The notes under the pieces are model-generated. The model did not search any database, was not told where the DNA came from, and was given only the letters and a program-made list of their open reading frames with translations. From assembly GCF_004768465.1 (NCBI RefSeq), contig NZ_SRMF01000001.1, forward strand, positions 782,331-845,508: DNA of 63,178 nucleotides, read 5' to 3'. The stretch is from Natronospirillum operosum (GTDB lineage: Bacteria > Pseudomonadota > Gammaproteobacteria > Pseudomonadales > Natronospirillaceae). Of the stretch, positions 20,945-29,722 are shown piece after piece (positions within the stretch are counted from its first letter, which is position 1; the number at the start of each line of letters is the position of its first letter). A program made the translations under genes and the position numbers.

Positions 20945-21736
20945 TTAGCGCTGGGCGCGATTGCGACTGAGCCTGCTGTTCAGGGCGTACTGCCAGCTCA
21001 GCGGGAGCAGGCCGAACAGACGCAGCAGCAGGGTGAACCGGCGCGGAAAATGAATATGTGTCTGCTGACGGCGCAGGCCGCGAGCGATGCGTTGTGCTGC
21101 CTGTTCACTGCTGAGCAGGAAGGGCATCTTGAAGTCATTGCGCTGGGTCAGCGGGGTGTCGACAAAGCCCGGTGATACCACCTGCACCCGAATGCCCTCC
21201 GGTTTCAGGTCGGCGGCCATGGTACCCAGCCAGTAGCTGAAGGCGGCCTTGGAGGCGCCATAGGCCTGGGCCCTCGGCAGCGGGGTGAAGGTCACACTGG
21301 AACTGATGCCGATCAGGCGGGGTTCCGCGCTCTGGCGCAGCAACGGCAGGGCTTCGTGAAACAGCCGCACCGGGGCCAGGAAATTGGTACCCAGGACCCG
21401 ATCATAGAGCTCCAGGTCCAGTGCTTCCTGTGCCATGTCCACGTATTCGCAGGTGCCGGCATTGAGCACCAGCCAGTCCAGGTGGCCGCCTTGCTCGCGA
21501 ATGGCGGCCAGAGCCTGCGCCCGGGCGTCGGCAGAAGTCATGTCCATGGGCAGTGCAATGACGCGCGCCTGGCCGGCCCGGTTCAGTTCACTGGCCAGGC
21601 TCTCCAGTCGGCCGGCAGAGCGGGCACTGATAAAGAGGGTGTCGGCGTCGGCGACCAGTTCGGCGGCCAGATGGTAGCCGATGCCGGTGGATGCCCCGAC
21701 CAGCCAGATTGCACGCTTGTTGCCGTCGGGTCTCAT
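20945..21736 (-). CDS. Short-chain dehydrogenase/reductase
   Basis: 263 residues, classical SDR. The nucleotide motif is GASTGIG (14-20), with NAG after strand 4, the catalytic Ser in ISSSV, and the YGASK motif (YxxxK). The C-terminal tail is basic and partly hydrophobic, suggesting membrane association. The substrate is unknown. The frame is open a further 64 codons, but the family start and the ATGA overlap with the SnoaL-like gene fix the start at 21736. Confidence 0.92.
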   Translation of the reverse strand: MRPDGNKRAIWLVGASTGIGYHLAAELVADADTLFISARSAGRLESLASELNRAGQARVIALPMDMTSADARAQALAAIREQGGHLDWLVLNAGTCEYVDMAQEALDLELYDRVLGTNFLAPVRLFHEALPLLRQSAEPRLIGISSSVTFTPLPRAQAYGASKAAFSYWLGTMAADLKPEGIRVQVVSPGFVDTPLTQRNDFKMPFLLSSEQAAQRIARGLRRQQTHIHFPRRFTLLLRLFGLLPLSWQYALNSRLSRNRAQR

Positions 21737-22155
21737 TGTCCCATCCTTTTCTTGATTGCGTTGATGATGCGGCCGATCAGCGGCAGGTTCTCGTAAAGCA
21801 TCTGTCCGCCATCGAAGTAGTCCCGGTGGCGAGCCACCTGTCCGTCCCTGATCTCGAAACAGGTACAACCATCGACCGTGACCGGTTCGCCGCCGCGCAG
21901 TCGGGGGTGCCGCACGGTCATGGTCCACTCCATCATGATGTGCTCATCCTGCTCGACACTGTGCCCGTAGTGGAAGTCGATGGATTTCACATTGCGGTAC
22001 AGGTGGGCAAAATAGGTTTCCAGCGCCGGTCGCCCCCTGATGTGGTGGAAGGGGTCGATGAACTCTGCATCCTCGGTGTAGAGGCGGCGCAGAATGCCAT
22101 CGTCCAGGCTGTCCCGGTTGATGGCCTGATAGGTCTTCTGAATATGTTCAATCAT
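21733..22155 (-). CDS. SnoaL-like (NTF2-fold) protein
   Basis: 140 residues of the NTF2/SnoaL superfamily, a cone-shaped fold used for small ligand binding or isomerase reactions. Supporting features are the Y-x-x-D-A-E-F-x-D-P-F segment (about 26-37) and the paired strands ending CTCFEIRDGQVARHRDYFDG. Its substrate is unknown. It overlaps both neighbours by four bases, so it is strongly coupled to the photolyase and SDR. Confidence 0.88.
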   Translation of the reverse strand: MIEHIQKTYQAINRDSLDDGILRRLYTEDAEFIDPFHHIRGRPALETYFAHLYRNVKSIDFHYGHSVEQDEHIMMEWTMTVRHPRLRGGEPVTVDGCTCFEIRDGQVARHRDYFDGGQMLYENLPLIGRIINAIKKRMGQ

Positions 22156-23504
22156 GCTTTGACCTGATAGGTGGAGGCGTGGTCTTTTGCTGCCTTGAAG
22201 GCTGTCTTGGTACGTTCTGCTGCCTCGCGATGGATCACCAGGGGTGGCGGGTATCCCGCCTGCTGTCGGGCCTGGCTGTCGGGGTTCAGTATCTGCTTGC
22301 CTTGCAGGTGCGCCAGTTCCGGCACCCAGGTGCGAATATAGTCGCCGTCGGGGTCAAAGCGCTCGGCCTGCCGCTGCGGGTTGAAAATGCGGAAGTAGGG
22401 CGCGGCGTCGACCCCGGTGCTGGCACCCCATTGCCAGTTGCCATTGTTGACGGCAAAGTCGGCATCCAGCAACTGGTCCAGAAACCAGGCCTCTCCCTTG
22501 CGCCAGTCCAGCCGCAGGTCCTTGGCCAGAAAGGCGGCCGTGAACATGCGCGCGCGATTGGGCATCTGGCCGGTGGCCCTGAGCTGGCGCATGGCGGCAT
22601 CCACCACGGGATAACCGGTGCGGCCATCCTGCCAGGCCTGCAGGTGCGCATCGTTGTGCATCCAGGCCACAGCGTCAGTCCAGGCCTGCAGCGGGCGGTG
22701 ACGATAAACATCGGGAAAATGGAAACCCACGGCATAGAAGAATTCGCGCCAGATCCACTGGCTGAGCCAGGTGTCGGCTTCCAGCCGCGCTGCGGCCGCT
22801 TCGGCGCAGGCCTGGCGCGTGGTCAGCAGCCCATTGGCCGCCCAGGGTGCCAGGCCGCTGACCACGGGCCGGGACAGGTCATTGCGCTCGTCGTCATAGG
22901 CGATCAACTGGCTGTCGACATACTGCTGCAGGGCATCGATGGCGCTCTGCTCGCTGGGCGGCAGGTCCTGCACCCAGTGTGGCCGGGCAAAGGGCGCCCT
23001 GGGGTCGGCCTGCCAGCGCTGCCGCCAGGCTCTGCGAAAGGCACTGAATACCTGAAAGGGTTGGCGCTGCTGGGTCAGCAGGCTCTCCGGGGCATAGGTC
23101 AGACGATCATCGACCAGGTTCAGGTCAATGCGGTCGGCATTGAGCCGCTTGCCGAGCCAGGCGTCCCGACGTCGTTCATTGAGCCCGTACTCCCGGTCGG
23201 CCCAGAGCGCATCAGCCTGCAGGTCACGGGTCAGGTCCAGTACCCGGGTTGCCGCCTCTCGATAGGTCTCGCAGGGCAGCCAGTGCAGTTGCAGGCCGTG
23301 TCGGCGGGCCCACTGTGCCAGGTCGTCATGCTGCTGGTGCAGGGCGCGGATCTTGCGCTGGCCATAGCCATGCTGGCGCCACTGCTCCGGCACCGGGGTC
23401 AGTATCAGGTGGATGTCCTGCGGCACCTGCCCCGACGTGGCAGCCTGATGCCACAGTGGGTTGTCCAGCACGCGCAGACTGGTGCGCATCCAGATCAGGT
23501 TCAT
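22152..23504 (-). CDS. phr: Deoxyribodipyrimidine photolyase
   Basis: 450 residues. The N-terminal alpha/beta photolyase domain (about 1-130) is followed by the helical FAD-binding domain with WIWREFFY, GRTGYPVVDAAMRQL and NGNWQWGASTGVD, the class I CPD photolyase signatures. It repairs UV-induced cyclobutane pyrimidine dimers using blue light. It sits second in the operon, directly after the DUF523/DUF1722 gene. This pair is also adjacent in E. coli (ybgA-phr). Confidence 0.95.
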   Translation of the reverse strand: MNLIWMRTSLRVLDNPLWHQAATSGQVPQDIHLILTPVPEQWRQHGYGQRKIRALHQQHDDLAQWARRHGLQLHWLPCETYREAATRVLDLTRDLQADALWADREYGLNERRRDAWLGKRLNADRIDLNLVDDRLTYAPESLLTQQRQPFQVFSAFRRAWRQRWQADPRAPFARPHWVQDLPPSEQSAIDALQQYVDSQLIAYDDERNDLSRPVVSGLAPWAANGLLTTRQACAEAAAARLEADTWLSQWIWREFFYAVGFHFPDVYRHRPLQAWTDAVAWMHNDAHLQAWQDGRTGYPVVDAAMRQLRATGQMPNRARMFTAAFLAKDLRLDWRKGEAWFLDQLLDADFAVNNGNWQWGASTGVDAAPYFRIFNPQRQAERFDPDGDYIRTWVPELAHLQGKQILNPDSQARQQAGYPPPLVIHREAAERTKTAFKAAKDHASTYQVKA

Positions 23505-24457
23505 ACGGCATTCCTCAGCCCGAGCTGCTCCGGATAGGGGTTCAGGAAGAACTGACGACGGATGTAGGTATCGTCCTTCCAGTGGGTGTCGAGGTGATGC
23601 TGCAGCAGGGTCAGCGGCACTATCATGGGCACCAGGCCGGCCTGGTACTTGTCAATGACTTCACGCAGCGACTGCCGCTGTTCCGAACGCAGGTGTTCTC
23701 TCAGGTAGCCCTGAATATGAAGCAGCACATTGGTGACCTGACCGCGCGGGGCAGGGTGGGCCAGCGCCTCGGCGACCCGGGTCTGGTATTCCCGCGCCAC
23801 CTTGGCCGGGTCGCGCTGTGACAGATCTGACAGCAGTTGCCCCAGTGTCTTGTACGCACTCTGGGAATGCGCCAGGATCAGGTACTTGCTGCGACTGTGG
23901 AAATCGATCAGGGCCGCAGCGGACTGCGCCGGGTTGCTCTGCCGCCAGCGCTGGCGCAGAAATACCCGGGTCAGAAAATTTTCGCGCAGATGACTGTCGT
24001 TCAGCCGCCCGGCTTCTTCCATCGGCAGCAGGGGGCTCCGGCTCTGCAGGCGTCCGGCAAAGGCGCCCTGGGTACTGTTGGTTGGAAAGCCCCGCTCATC
24101 GTACAGCTTGACCCGGAACAGGCCGCAACTGGGTGAACCCTGCATCAGTATCAGTCCGTCCCACTGCTCGGTTTCCGGCACATAGTCATCGGCAAGGCGA
24201 CGCAGCGGGTCTGTAAAGTTTTTGCTGCCATCATGGGTTTCGGCCTGCACGGCGCCATCCCGGCTGACCAACCGGATGGGCTCGCGCGGAATGCCCATGC
24301 CGATTTCATATTCCGGACACAGGGGCCGGAAATCCACATAGTCACCCAGGCAGTCCGTCAGCCAGCGATGACGCTTGTGACCGCCGTTGTAACGGACTTC
24401 CTCGCCCAGCAGACAGGCGCTGACAGCGATGCGAGGGCGCTGGGCCGAATCGGTCAT
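23501..24457 (-). CDS. DUF523-DUF1722 fusion protein (YbgA/TudS-like)
   Basis: 318 residues. DUF523 (about 8-150) has the three cysteines (C15, C47, C111) that hold the iron-sulfur cluster in TudS, a thiouracil desulfidase of this family. DUF1722 (YbgA-like) covers about 195-310. TudS-type activity is known for some members and is only inferred here. It is the first gene of the ten-gene operon and overlaps the photolyase gene by four bases. Confidence 0.92.
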   Translation of the reverse strand: MTDSAQRPRIAVSACLLGEEVRYNGGHKRHRWLTDCLGDYVDFRPLCPEYEIGMGIPREPIRLVSRDGAVQAETHDGSKNFTDPLRRLADDYVPETEQWDGLILMQGSPSCGLFRVKLYDERGFPTNSTQGAFAGRLQSRSPLLPMEEAGRLNDSHLRENFLTRVFLRQRWRQSNPAQSAAALIDFHSRSKYLILAHSQSAYKTLGQLLSDLSQRDPAKVAREYQTRVAEALAHPAPRGQVTNVLLHIQGYLREHLRSEQRQSLREVIDKYQAGLVPMIVPLTLLQHHLDTHWKDDTYIRRQFFLNPYPEQLGLRNAV

Positions 24458-24484
24458 GGTACGGACTCCTTGCAGATGTGTCCT

Positions 24485-24514
24485 GTTATACGCAAAATGG
24501 CGCGCAGCGGTTCA
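24485..24514 (-). promoter_or_regulatory. Candidate promoter for the photolyase-lipid operon
   Basis: On the minus strand TGAACC (24514-24509), an 18-base spacer and TATAAC (24490-24485), about 28 bases upstream of the first ATG. The -10 is good for sigma-70. The -35 is poor and could instead belong to an ECF-type or MerR-type (LitR) controlled promoter; I cannot decide. Confidence 0.3.
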
Positions 24515-24548
24515 GCCTGACTGGTGTTTCGTACCCGCTCATTACCTC

Positions 24549-24577
24549 TTGAGCCCGGTCGCGTCAGCAGGTATAGT
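24549..24577 (+). promoter_or_regulatory. Sigma-70 promoter of ffs
   Basis: TTGAGC (24549-24554), a 17-base spacer and TATAGT (24572-24577), followed by a GC-rich discriminator. Transcription should start near 24584. Confidence 0.7.
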
Positions 24578-24586
24578 CCGCGCCTC

Positions 24587-24606
24587 GGGACTGACTGGTC
24601 AGTCCC
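24587..24606 (+). other. Perfect 20-base palindrome in the ffs leader
   Basis: GGGACTGAC directly followed by TG and GTCAGTCCC. It lies at about +4 to +23 of the predicted ffs transcript, before the mature RNA. It could be a leader hairpin of the precursor or a TetR-type operator; the sequence alone does not decide. Confidence 0.5.
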
Positions 24607-24617
24607 ACATTGTTATG

Positions 24618-24726
24618 GTGGCCCGTTCGGTCCCCCCGCAATGACCAACCACGAACCCCGCCAGGCCCGGAAGGGAGCAACGGTAGTGGTGACGTTATGT
24701 GCCGGGGTGTGGCTGTTCGGGCCATC
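24618..24726 (+). ncRNA. ffs: 4.5S signal recognition particle RNA (small bacterial SRP RNA)
   Basis: The conserved Ffh-binding hairpin is clear: AGGCCCGGAAGGGAGCA (24663-24679) with the GGAA tetraloop, and the 3' side with TGTGCCGGGGTGTGGC. The ends pair through GGCCCG (24620-24625) and CGGGCC (24718-24723). It is the RNA core of the SRP and, with Ffh, targets inner-membrane proteins to FtsY/SecYEG. The mature ends are approximate. It lies just upstream of dnaX, its usual place in many Gammaproteobacteria. Confidence 0.93.
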
Positions 24727-24831
24727 TCCATTTCCGGCCCCTGTAAACGGATCCGGCGAACTGGCTTCTCTGGTACTGATTGCACCGAAAAGGTAGCATA
24801 GCGGGCTGATGCAACAGCAGACCCATATCGC

Positions 24832-26859
24832 ATGAGCTATCAGGTTCTGGCCCGCAAATGGCGGCCGCAGCAATTCACCGAAATGGTCGGGCAGCGCCAT
24901 GTGCTCAAGGCACTGGTCAATGCGCTGGATCAGGATCGGCTGCACCACGCCTATCTGTTTACCGGCACCCGAGGTGTGGGCAAGACCACACTGGCGCGGC
25001 TGTTTGCCAAGAGTCTCAATTGTGAAGAGGGCGTGTCTTCCACGCCCTGTGGTGTCTGTTCGTCCTGTGTCGAGATTGCCGAAAACCGCTTCGTGGATCT
25101 GATCGAGGTGGACGCGGCCTCGCGGACCAAGGTGGAGGACACGCGGGAACTGCTCGACAATGTTCAGTATGCGCCCACACGGGGCCGTTTCAAGGTGTAC
25201 CTGATTGATGAGGTGCACATGCTGTCCAACCACAGTTTCAATGCACTGCTCAAGACACTGGAAGAACCACCACCACACGTCAAATTCCTGCTCGCCACCA
25301 CTGACCCGCAGAAACTGCCGGTCACGGTGCTGTCGCGTTGTCTGCAGTTCAACCTGAAAAGCATGACGCCGGACATGGTGGTCGGTCATCTGCAGGATAT
25401 TCTCCAGCGCGAACAGATCGAATTCGAGGCTGCGGCCCTGCTGCATCTGGGCAAGGCGGCCCAGGGCAGCATGCGTGACGCCCTCAGCCTGACCGATCAG
25501 GCCGTTGCCTATGGTCAGGGCGCAGTGCGCGAAGCCGAGGTGGCGGAAATGCTCGGTACCGTCGACACCCGGCAGGTGCTGGCTCTGATCGAGGCGCTGT
25601 GCCGACAGGATGCGCGGGCCCTGTTGCAGGCCGTCGAGCGGCTGGCGGAATTCACCCCGGACTGGCAGGCCATGATGGCCGATGTTCTGGCGCTGCTGCA
25701 TCAACTGACCATCATGCAACTGGCGCCTGATTATCGGGCTCCCGCCCATGATGAGAGTCTGCGCGCCCTGGCCGCCCGGTTCGCGCCGGATGATATACAG
25801 CTTTACTATCAGCTCGGCCTGCAGGCGCATCGAGACCTGGAAGCCGCACCGGAGGCCCGGCAGGGCTTCGAGATGGCGCTGCTGCGCATGCTGGCCTTCG
25901 CCCCGGAAAAACCGACCGGTGCGCTGACACCGGCCGCCGGTGCTGCTTCGGCAGCTACCGATGGCGGCGCTGAAACAGGGGCCGCTGTCGAGCGTGCAGA
26001 CGAACCCGCAGTACCGGCTCCCGGTGCGCAGGCGAACGCAGCCACCAGCGCCGATGAAGCAGCTCCGGAGGCCGCACCTGAACCGCCCGCAGCTGCTTCT
26101 GAACAGCCTGCAGCCCTTGTATCTGCAGCGGATCCGGAGCCGCCTGCGGCCATGTCGGAAGCGCATCCGGCTGCGGTGGAGCAAGCCCCCGAGCCGGCTG
26201 AACCGGCCGCCGAAGACACTGCCATGGCGACGGCCGAGACCACAGCCCCGGCAGTTGACGATTTGCCCTGGGGCCCCGATGCCGAGCCCGAGATCCAGTC
26301 CGCGCCGGTAACGACCGCCCCCGAGCCGGAGCCGCAGGCGCCTGAGCTTGAGTTGGCGTCGGCACAGGCCGAACCGCCACCGGTTGCAGAAATGCTGCCG
26401 CTGCGCTTTGATGTGGCCACACAGCGCGCTCTGGATCGCCTGGCCGACGAGCCGGAAGCACTGCCGGATTGCTGGCTGGATCTGATTCCGGCGCTGGAAC
26501 TGAGTGGCGTCATGGAGAACATGGTCCGGCATGCCGTCGTCACCGCTTTCGAGGACGGCTTGCTGCGTCTGCATGTGGACCCCGAGTATCAGCGTCTGTA
26601 TGAACCGCATTACAGGGAGCGCCTCGAAGCCGCCTTGCAGGCGCTGGGTATCGAAGTACTGCAGGTCAGTATCGAATTTGCCGAGGCAGATACGGAGACC
26701 TTTCACCAGCGGGCGCAGCGGGAGCGTCGGGAAGCCCTGGCGGCGGCCCGGGCCTCATTGGAAAATGACCCTCTGGTCATGACGCTGGTGCAGGACCTGG
26801 ATGGCCAGTTGTTGCCGGACACGGTAGAGCCGGTTACTGATGGCTCGCGCACGGCCTGA
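24832..26859 (+). CDS. dnaX: DNA polymerase III subunit tau (gamma/tau)
   Basis: 675 residues. Clamp-loader ATPase: Walker A GTRGVGKTT (45-53), zinc cysteines C64, C73, C76 and C79, Walker B region LIDEVHML, sensor 1 ATTDPQ and SRC arginine finger. Domain III ends near 362, followed by a long Ala/Pro/Glu-rich linker (about 365-520) and a C-terminal domain that in tau contacts polymerase alpha and DnaB. It loads the beta clamp and couples the replisome. There is no strong ribosome-binding site and no convincing frameshift signal for gamma. The ybaB gene follows after 45 bases. Confidence 0.97.
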   Translation: MSYQVLARKWRPQQFTEMVGQRHVLKALVNALDQDRLHHAYLFTGTRGVGKTTLARLFAKSLNCEEGVSSTPCGVCSSCVEIAENRFVDLIEVDAASRTKVEDTRELLDNVQYAPTRGRFKVYLIDEVHMLSNHSFNALLKTLEEPPPHVKFLLATTDPQKLPVTVLSRCLQFNLKSMTPDMVVGHLQDILQREQIEFEAAALLHLGKAAQGSMRDALSLTDQAVAYGQGAVREAEVAEMLGTVDTRQVLALIEALCRQDARALLQAVERLAEFTPDWQAMMADVLALLHQLTIMQLAPDYRAPAHDESLRALAARFAPDDIQLYYQLGLQAHRDLEAAPEARQGFEMALLRMLAFAPEKPTGALTPAAGAASAATDGGAETGAAVERADEPAVPAPGAQANAATSADEAAPEAAPEPPAAASEQPAALVSAADPEPPAAMSEAHPAAVEQAPEPAEPAAEDTAMATAETTAPAVDDLPWGPDAEPEIQSAPVTTAPEPEPQAPELELASAQAEPPPVAEMLPLRFDVATQRALDRLADEPEALPDCWLDLIPALELSGVMENMVRHAVVTAFEDGLLRLHVDPEYQRLYEPHYRERLEAALQALGIEVLQVSIEFAEADTETFHQRAQRERREALAAARASLENDPLVMTLVQDLDGQLLPDTVEPVTDGSRTA

Positions 26860-26904
26860 TGACGGGAAGAGAATTCAAATCGTAGCCAGACAGAGAGCAC
26901 GACC

Positions 26905-27231
26905 ATGATGAAAGGTGGAATGGGCGACCTGATGAAACAGGCGCAGCAGATGCAGGAACAGATGAAGAAGGCACAGGAAGAGATTGCCAGCATGGAGGTC
27001 ACCGGGGAATCCGGGGCAGGCATGGTGCGCATCACCATGACCGGGCGTCATGATGTACGCAAGGTGGAGCTGGATGACAGCCTGCTGAGCGATGACAAGG
27101 AGATGCTGGAAGATCTGATCGCTGCCGCCATGAATGACGCCGTACGCAAGGTGGAAAGCGAATCGCAGAGCCGGATGTCCGGTCTGACCTCGGGCCTGAA
27201 CCTGCCGCCCGGCTTCAAGATGCCGTTCTGA
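26905..27231 (+). CDS. ybaB: YbaB/EbfC family nucleoid-associated protein
   Basis: 108 residues, normal length. A Met/Gln/Lys-rich N-terminal helix (MKKAQEE) precedes the YbaB core with [10 protein letters not shown]-like and [17 protein letters not shown] segments. A dimeric DNA-binding protein of the nucleoid, in the conserved dnaX-ybaB-recR order. Two ATG codons in a row (26905, 26908) are possible starts. recR begins 2 bases after its stop. Confidence 0.95.
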   Translation: MMKGGMGDLMKQAQQMQEQMKKAQEEIASMEVTGESGAGMVRITMTGRHDVRKVELDDSLLSDDKEMLEDLIAAAMNDAVRKVESESQSRMSGLTSGLNLPPGFKMPF

Positions 27232-27233
27232 CC

Positions 27234-27833
27234 ATGGAAGCACTGGAGCAGTTGATCGTCGCCCTGCGGCGGTTGCCGACCATAGGTCCCAAGACCGCTC
27301 GCCGTCTGGCGCTGCATCTGTTGCAGCGTGATCGCGCCGCCGGGGCGGAGCTGGCGCGCAGTCTGAGTACTGCTCTGGATACCCTGCAGCCCTGTCGGCA
27401 GTGTCGGCAGCTCAGCGCCACCGAACTCTGTGGCATCTGCGCCGATGACGAACGCGATCAGCAAATCGTCTGTGTGGTGGAATCGCTGGATGAGCTGTAC
27501 CAGATCGAGCAGACCGGCGTATTCAACGGGCGCTATTTTGTCCTCAATGGTCACCTGTCGCCGCTGGACGGTATCGGCCCCGAAGAGCTGGGTATACCGC
27601 AGTTGCTGGAACAGGTGCGTGGCGGTGGCATTCGGGAACTGATCATGGCCCTCAGCACCCAGGTGGAAGGCGAGGCCACGGCGCAGTACATTGCAGATCA
27701 GATCGGCCCCGAGGTCAGCCTTTCCACCCTGGCGCAGGGCGTTCCCATGGGACGCTCGCTCAATCACCTGGACCCGGCTACGCTGTCGGTGGCGCTCAGC
27801 AGCCGGGTTGCACGACAGACGGATGCCGAATGA
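27234..27833 (+). CDS. recR: Recombination mediator RecR
   Basis: 199 residues. Helix-hairpin-helix (RRLPTIGPKTARRLALHLL, about 12-30), zinc finger C54, C57, C66, C69, Toprim domain (about 77-170) and a C-terminal Walker-B-like segment GVPMGRSL. With RecO and RecF it loads RecA at gaps. It overlaps rnd by four bases. Confidence 0.97.
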   Translation: MEALEQLIVALRRLPTIGPKTARRLALHLLQRDRAAGAELARSLSTALDTLQPCRQCRQLSATELCGICADDERDQQIVCVVESLDELYQIEQTGVFNGRYFVLNGHLSPLDGIGPEELGIPQLLEQVRGGGIRELIMALSTQVEGEATAQYIADQIGPEVSLSTLAQGVPMGRSLNHLDPATLSVALSSRVARQTDAE

Positions 27834-28978
27834 CCGATTACACCTGGATCAACACCCCCGAGGCACTGGCAGACTGTGTGACGCGTCTGCGTCGGCAACC
27901 CTTTGTGGCCATCGATACCGAATTCTTTCGTGAGCGCAGCTATTACCCCGCGCTGGGATTGTTGCAGATCGCCGATGCCGAGGGCTGCATGCTGATTGAC
28001 CCGCTGGAGCTGGACGGACTGGCTGACCTGCTGCGCCCCTGGCTGACCGACCCGGCCTGCGAGAAGGTGTTTCACTCCGGCGAGGAAGATCTGGAGATTC
28101 TGGGCCGCCTGCTGGGTGAGCCGGTGCAGGGCGTCATGGACACCCAACTGATACAGGGCTTTGTCACCGGCGAGGCGTCCATGGGCTATGCCCGCATGGT
28201 GGCCGAGCGGCTGGATATCGAAGTGCCCAAGGATCAGACCCGCAGCAACTGGTTGCAGCGGCCGCTGAGCGAGCAGCAGTGCCAGTATGCGGTGAACGAC
28301 GTGACCTACCTGTATCGGCTGTATCCGGCCATGCGTCAGGCGCTGGTTGATCTGGATCGACTGAGCTGGCTGCAGGAAGACACCGACCGCCTGGCCAGTC
28401 GGGTCCTGCAGCGTGATGACAGCCAGTATTATCTGCAGTTACGGCAGGCCTTCGAGCTCAATGGCAACCGGCTCTGGCTGCTGCAGCAACTGGCGCAGAA
28501 GAGGGAAGAGCGCTGTCGGATACTGGATCGCAATCGCAAGGCCGTGGTCAGTGATCCCGATCTGGTCACGCTGGCGCAGAAACGACCCGACAGTCTGGAC
28601 CGCATCAGCCAGGTTACCGAGATCCGACCCGGAGTACTGCGGCATGAAGGTGACTGGATGCTGGCTCTGATTCAGGCCTCGCATACGGTCGACAGCAGCC
28701 AGTACCCCGAGCGCATTCAACCGCCGTTGCCGCGCGCGCTGACGGATCATTTCCAGTCCATGCGCGCGGTGCTGACAGAGCTGGCCAAAGAGCAGGGCCT
28801 GCCCCGCGAATATCTGACTCGCAAGCGGGATCTGGAGCGCTTCGTGCTGGAACGGTCACAGGGGCATGCCGCCTATGTGCCCGCAGCCTGGTCCGGCTGG
28901 CGCTGGGCCCTGTTCGGGGACCTCCTCAGTGAGCGCCTGCAGCAGCGGCTGCAGATTTCGGTGGAGCAGGAGGACTGA
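27830..28978 (+). CDS. rnd: Ribonuclease D
   Basis: 382 residues (E. coli 375). The DEDDy 3'-5' exonuclease domain (about 1-175) has D29 and E31 (IDTEF), the second Asp in HSGEEDLEIL, and Tyr-Asp in QYAVNDVTYLY; an HRDC domain (about 210-290) follows. It trims the 3' ends of tRNA and other small RNA precursors. It starts within recR and is followed after 1 base by ycgL. Confidence 0.96.
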   Translation: MTDYTWINTPEALADCVTRLRRQPFVAIDTEFFRERSYYPALGLLQIADAEGCMLIDPLELDGLADLLRPWLTDPACEKVFHSGEEDLEILGRLLGEPVQGVMDTQLIQGFVTGEASMGYARMVAERLDIEVPKDQTRSNWLQRPLSEQQCQYAVNDVTYLYRLYPAMRQALVDLDRLSWLQEDTDRLASRVLQRDDSQYYLQLRQAFELNGNRLWLLQQLAQKREERCRILDRNRKAVVSDPDLVTLAQKRPDSLDRISQVTEIRPGVLRHEGDWMLALIQASHTVDSSQYPERIQPPLPRALTDHFQSMRAVLTELAKEQGLPREYLTRKRDLERFVLERSQGHAAYVPAAWSGWRWALFGDLLSERLQQRLQISVEQED

Positions 28979-28979
28979 C

Positions 28980-29279
28980 ATGGAACGACAACTGGTCCGT
29001 ATCTATCGCTCGCCACACAAGCCGGAAATGTATCTCTACGTGATCAAGGCCAGAGGTCTGCAGGACGTTCCCGAAGACCTGCTGGCCCATTTCGGCAAGC
29101 CGAAACAGGTCATGGACATGCTGCTGACGGCCGAGCGTCGTCTGGCCCGGGTGGAAGCGACGCGGGTGCTCGAACAGTTGGCCACCAGGGGCTACTACCT
29201 GCAGATGCCGCCGGCCGGTGATGACTACATGCTGGACCTGTACCGCGACACCGCTGACCGGTATCGGGATATTACATGA
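28980..29279 (+). CDS. ycgL: YcgL domain protein
   Basis: 99 residues with the YcgL fold from VRIYRSPHKPEMYLYV to GYYLQMPP. The biochemical function is unknown. The start is taken at the ATG 1 base after the rnd stop; a longer frame exists upstream but would cover the end of rnd. rnd-ycgL-ycgN linkage is conserved in Gammaproteobacteria. Confidence 0.93.
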   Translation: MERQLVRIYRSPHKPEMYLYVIKARGLQDVPEDLLAHFGKPKQVMDMLLTAERRLARVEATRVLEQLATRGYYLQMPPAGDDYMLDLYRDTADRYRDIT

Positions 29280-29722
29280 GTTCCGAGGCGCCTTTCTGGC
29301 AGCGCAAGACGCTGTCCGAGATGACCACGGATGAATGGGAAAGTCTTTGCGACGGCTGCGCCAAATGCTGCCTGCAGAAACTGGAAGACGCAGACAGCGG
29401 GGAGGTCTGGTATACCCGTCTTGTCTGCCGCTATCTGGATGCCAACTGCCGGTGTCGGGTCTACAGTGAACGGCAGCAGAAGGTGCCCAACTGTATCTGG
29501 CTGACCCCGGATGATCTGGACCAGCTGTTCTGGCTGCCGGATACCTGCGCCTATCGGCTGTTGCACGAGGGCCATGACCTTCCGAGCTGGCATCCGCTGC
29601 GAACCGACAAGCCGCTGTCGACGCTGAAAAAGGGGAAATCTGTGCAGCAGTGGCCTATTATGCCCGATGACAGCGTGCCGGAAGACGAGTGGGAAGACCA
29701 CATCATATTCAAGGTGAACTGA
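29276..29722 (+). CDS. ycgN: YcgN family cysteine-cluster protein
   Basis: 148 residues (UPF0260). The cysteine cluster CDGCAKCC (C25, C28, C31, C32) is followed by more Cys in CRYLDANCRCRVY and CIW, suggesting a metal or Fe-S site; the function is unknown. It overlaps ycgL by four bases and its stop shares one base with the next start. Confidence 0.93.
   Translation: MSSEAPFWQRKTLSEMTTDEWESLCDGCAKCCLQKLEDADSGEVWYTRLVCRYLDANCRCRVYSERQQKVPNCIWLTPDDLDQLFWLPDTCAYRLLHEGHDLPSWHPLRTDKPLSTLKKGKSVQQWPIMPDDSVPEDEWEDHIIFKVN

Noticed and set aside
25901-25971. Possible -1 frameshift in dnaX (GAA AAA C, with a stop in the -1 frame near 25971) for a gamma form
   Set aside because: The heptamer does not fit X XXY YYZ, and no clear stem or Shine-Dalgarno-like stimulator follows. 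Not strong enough.
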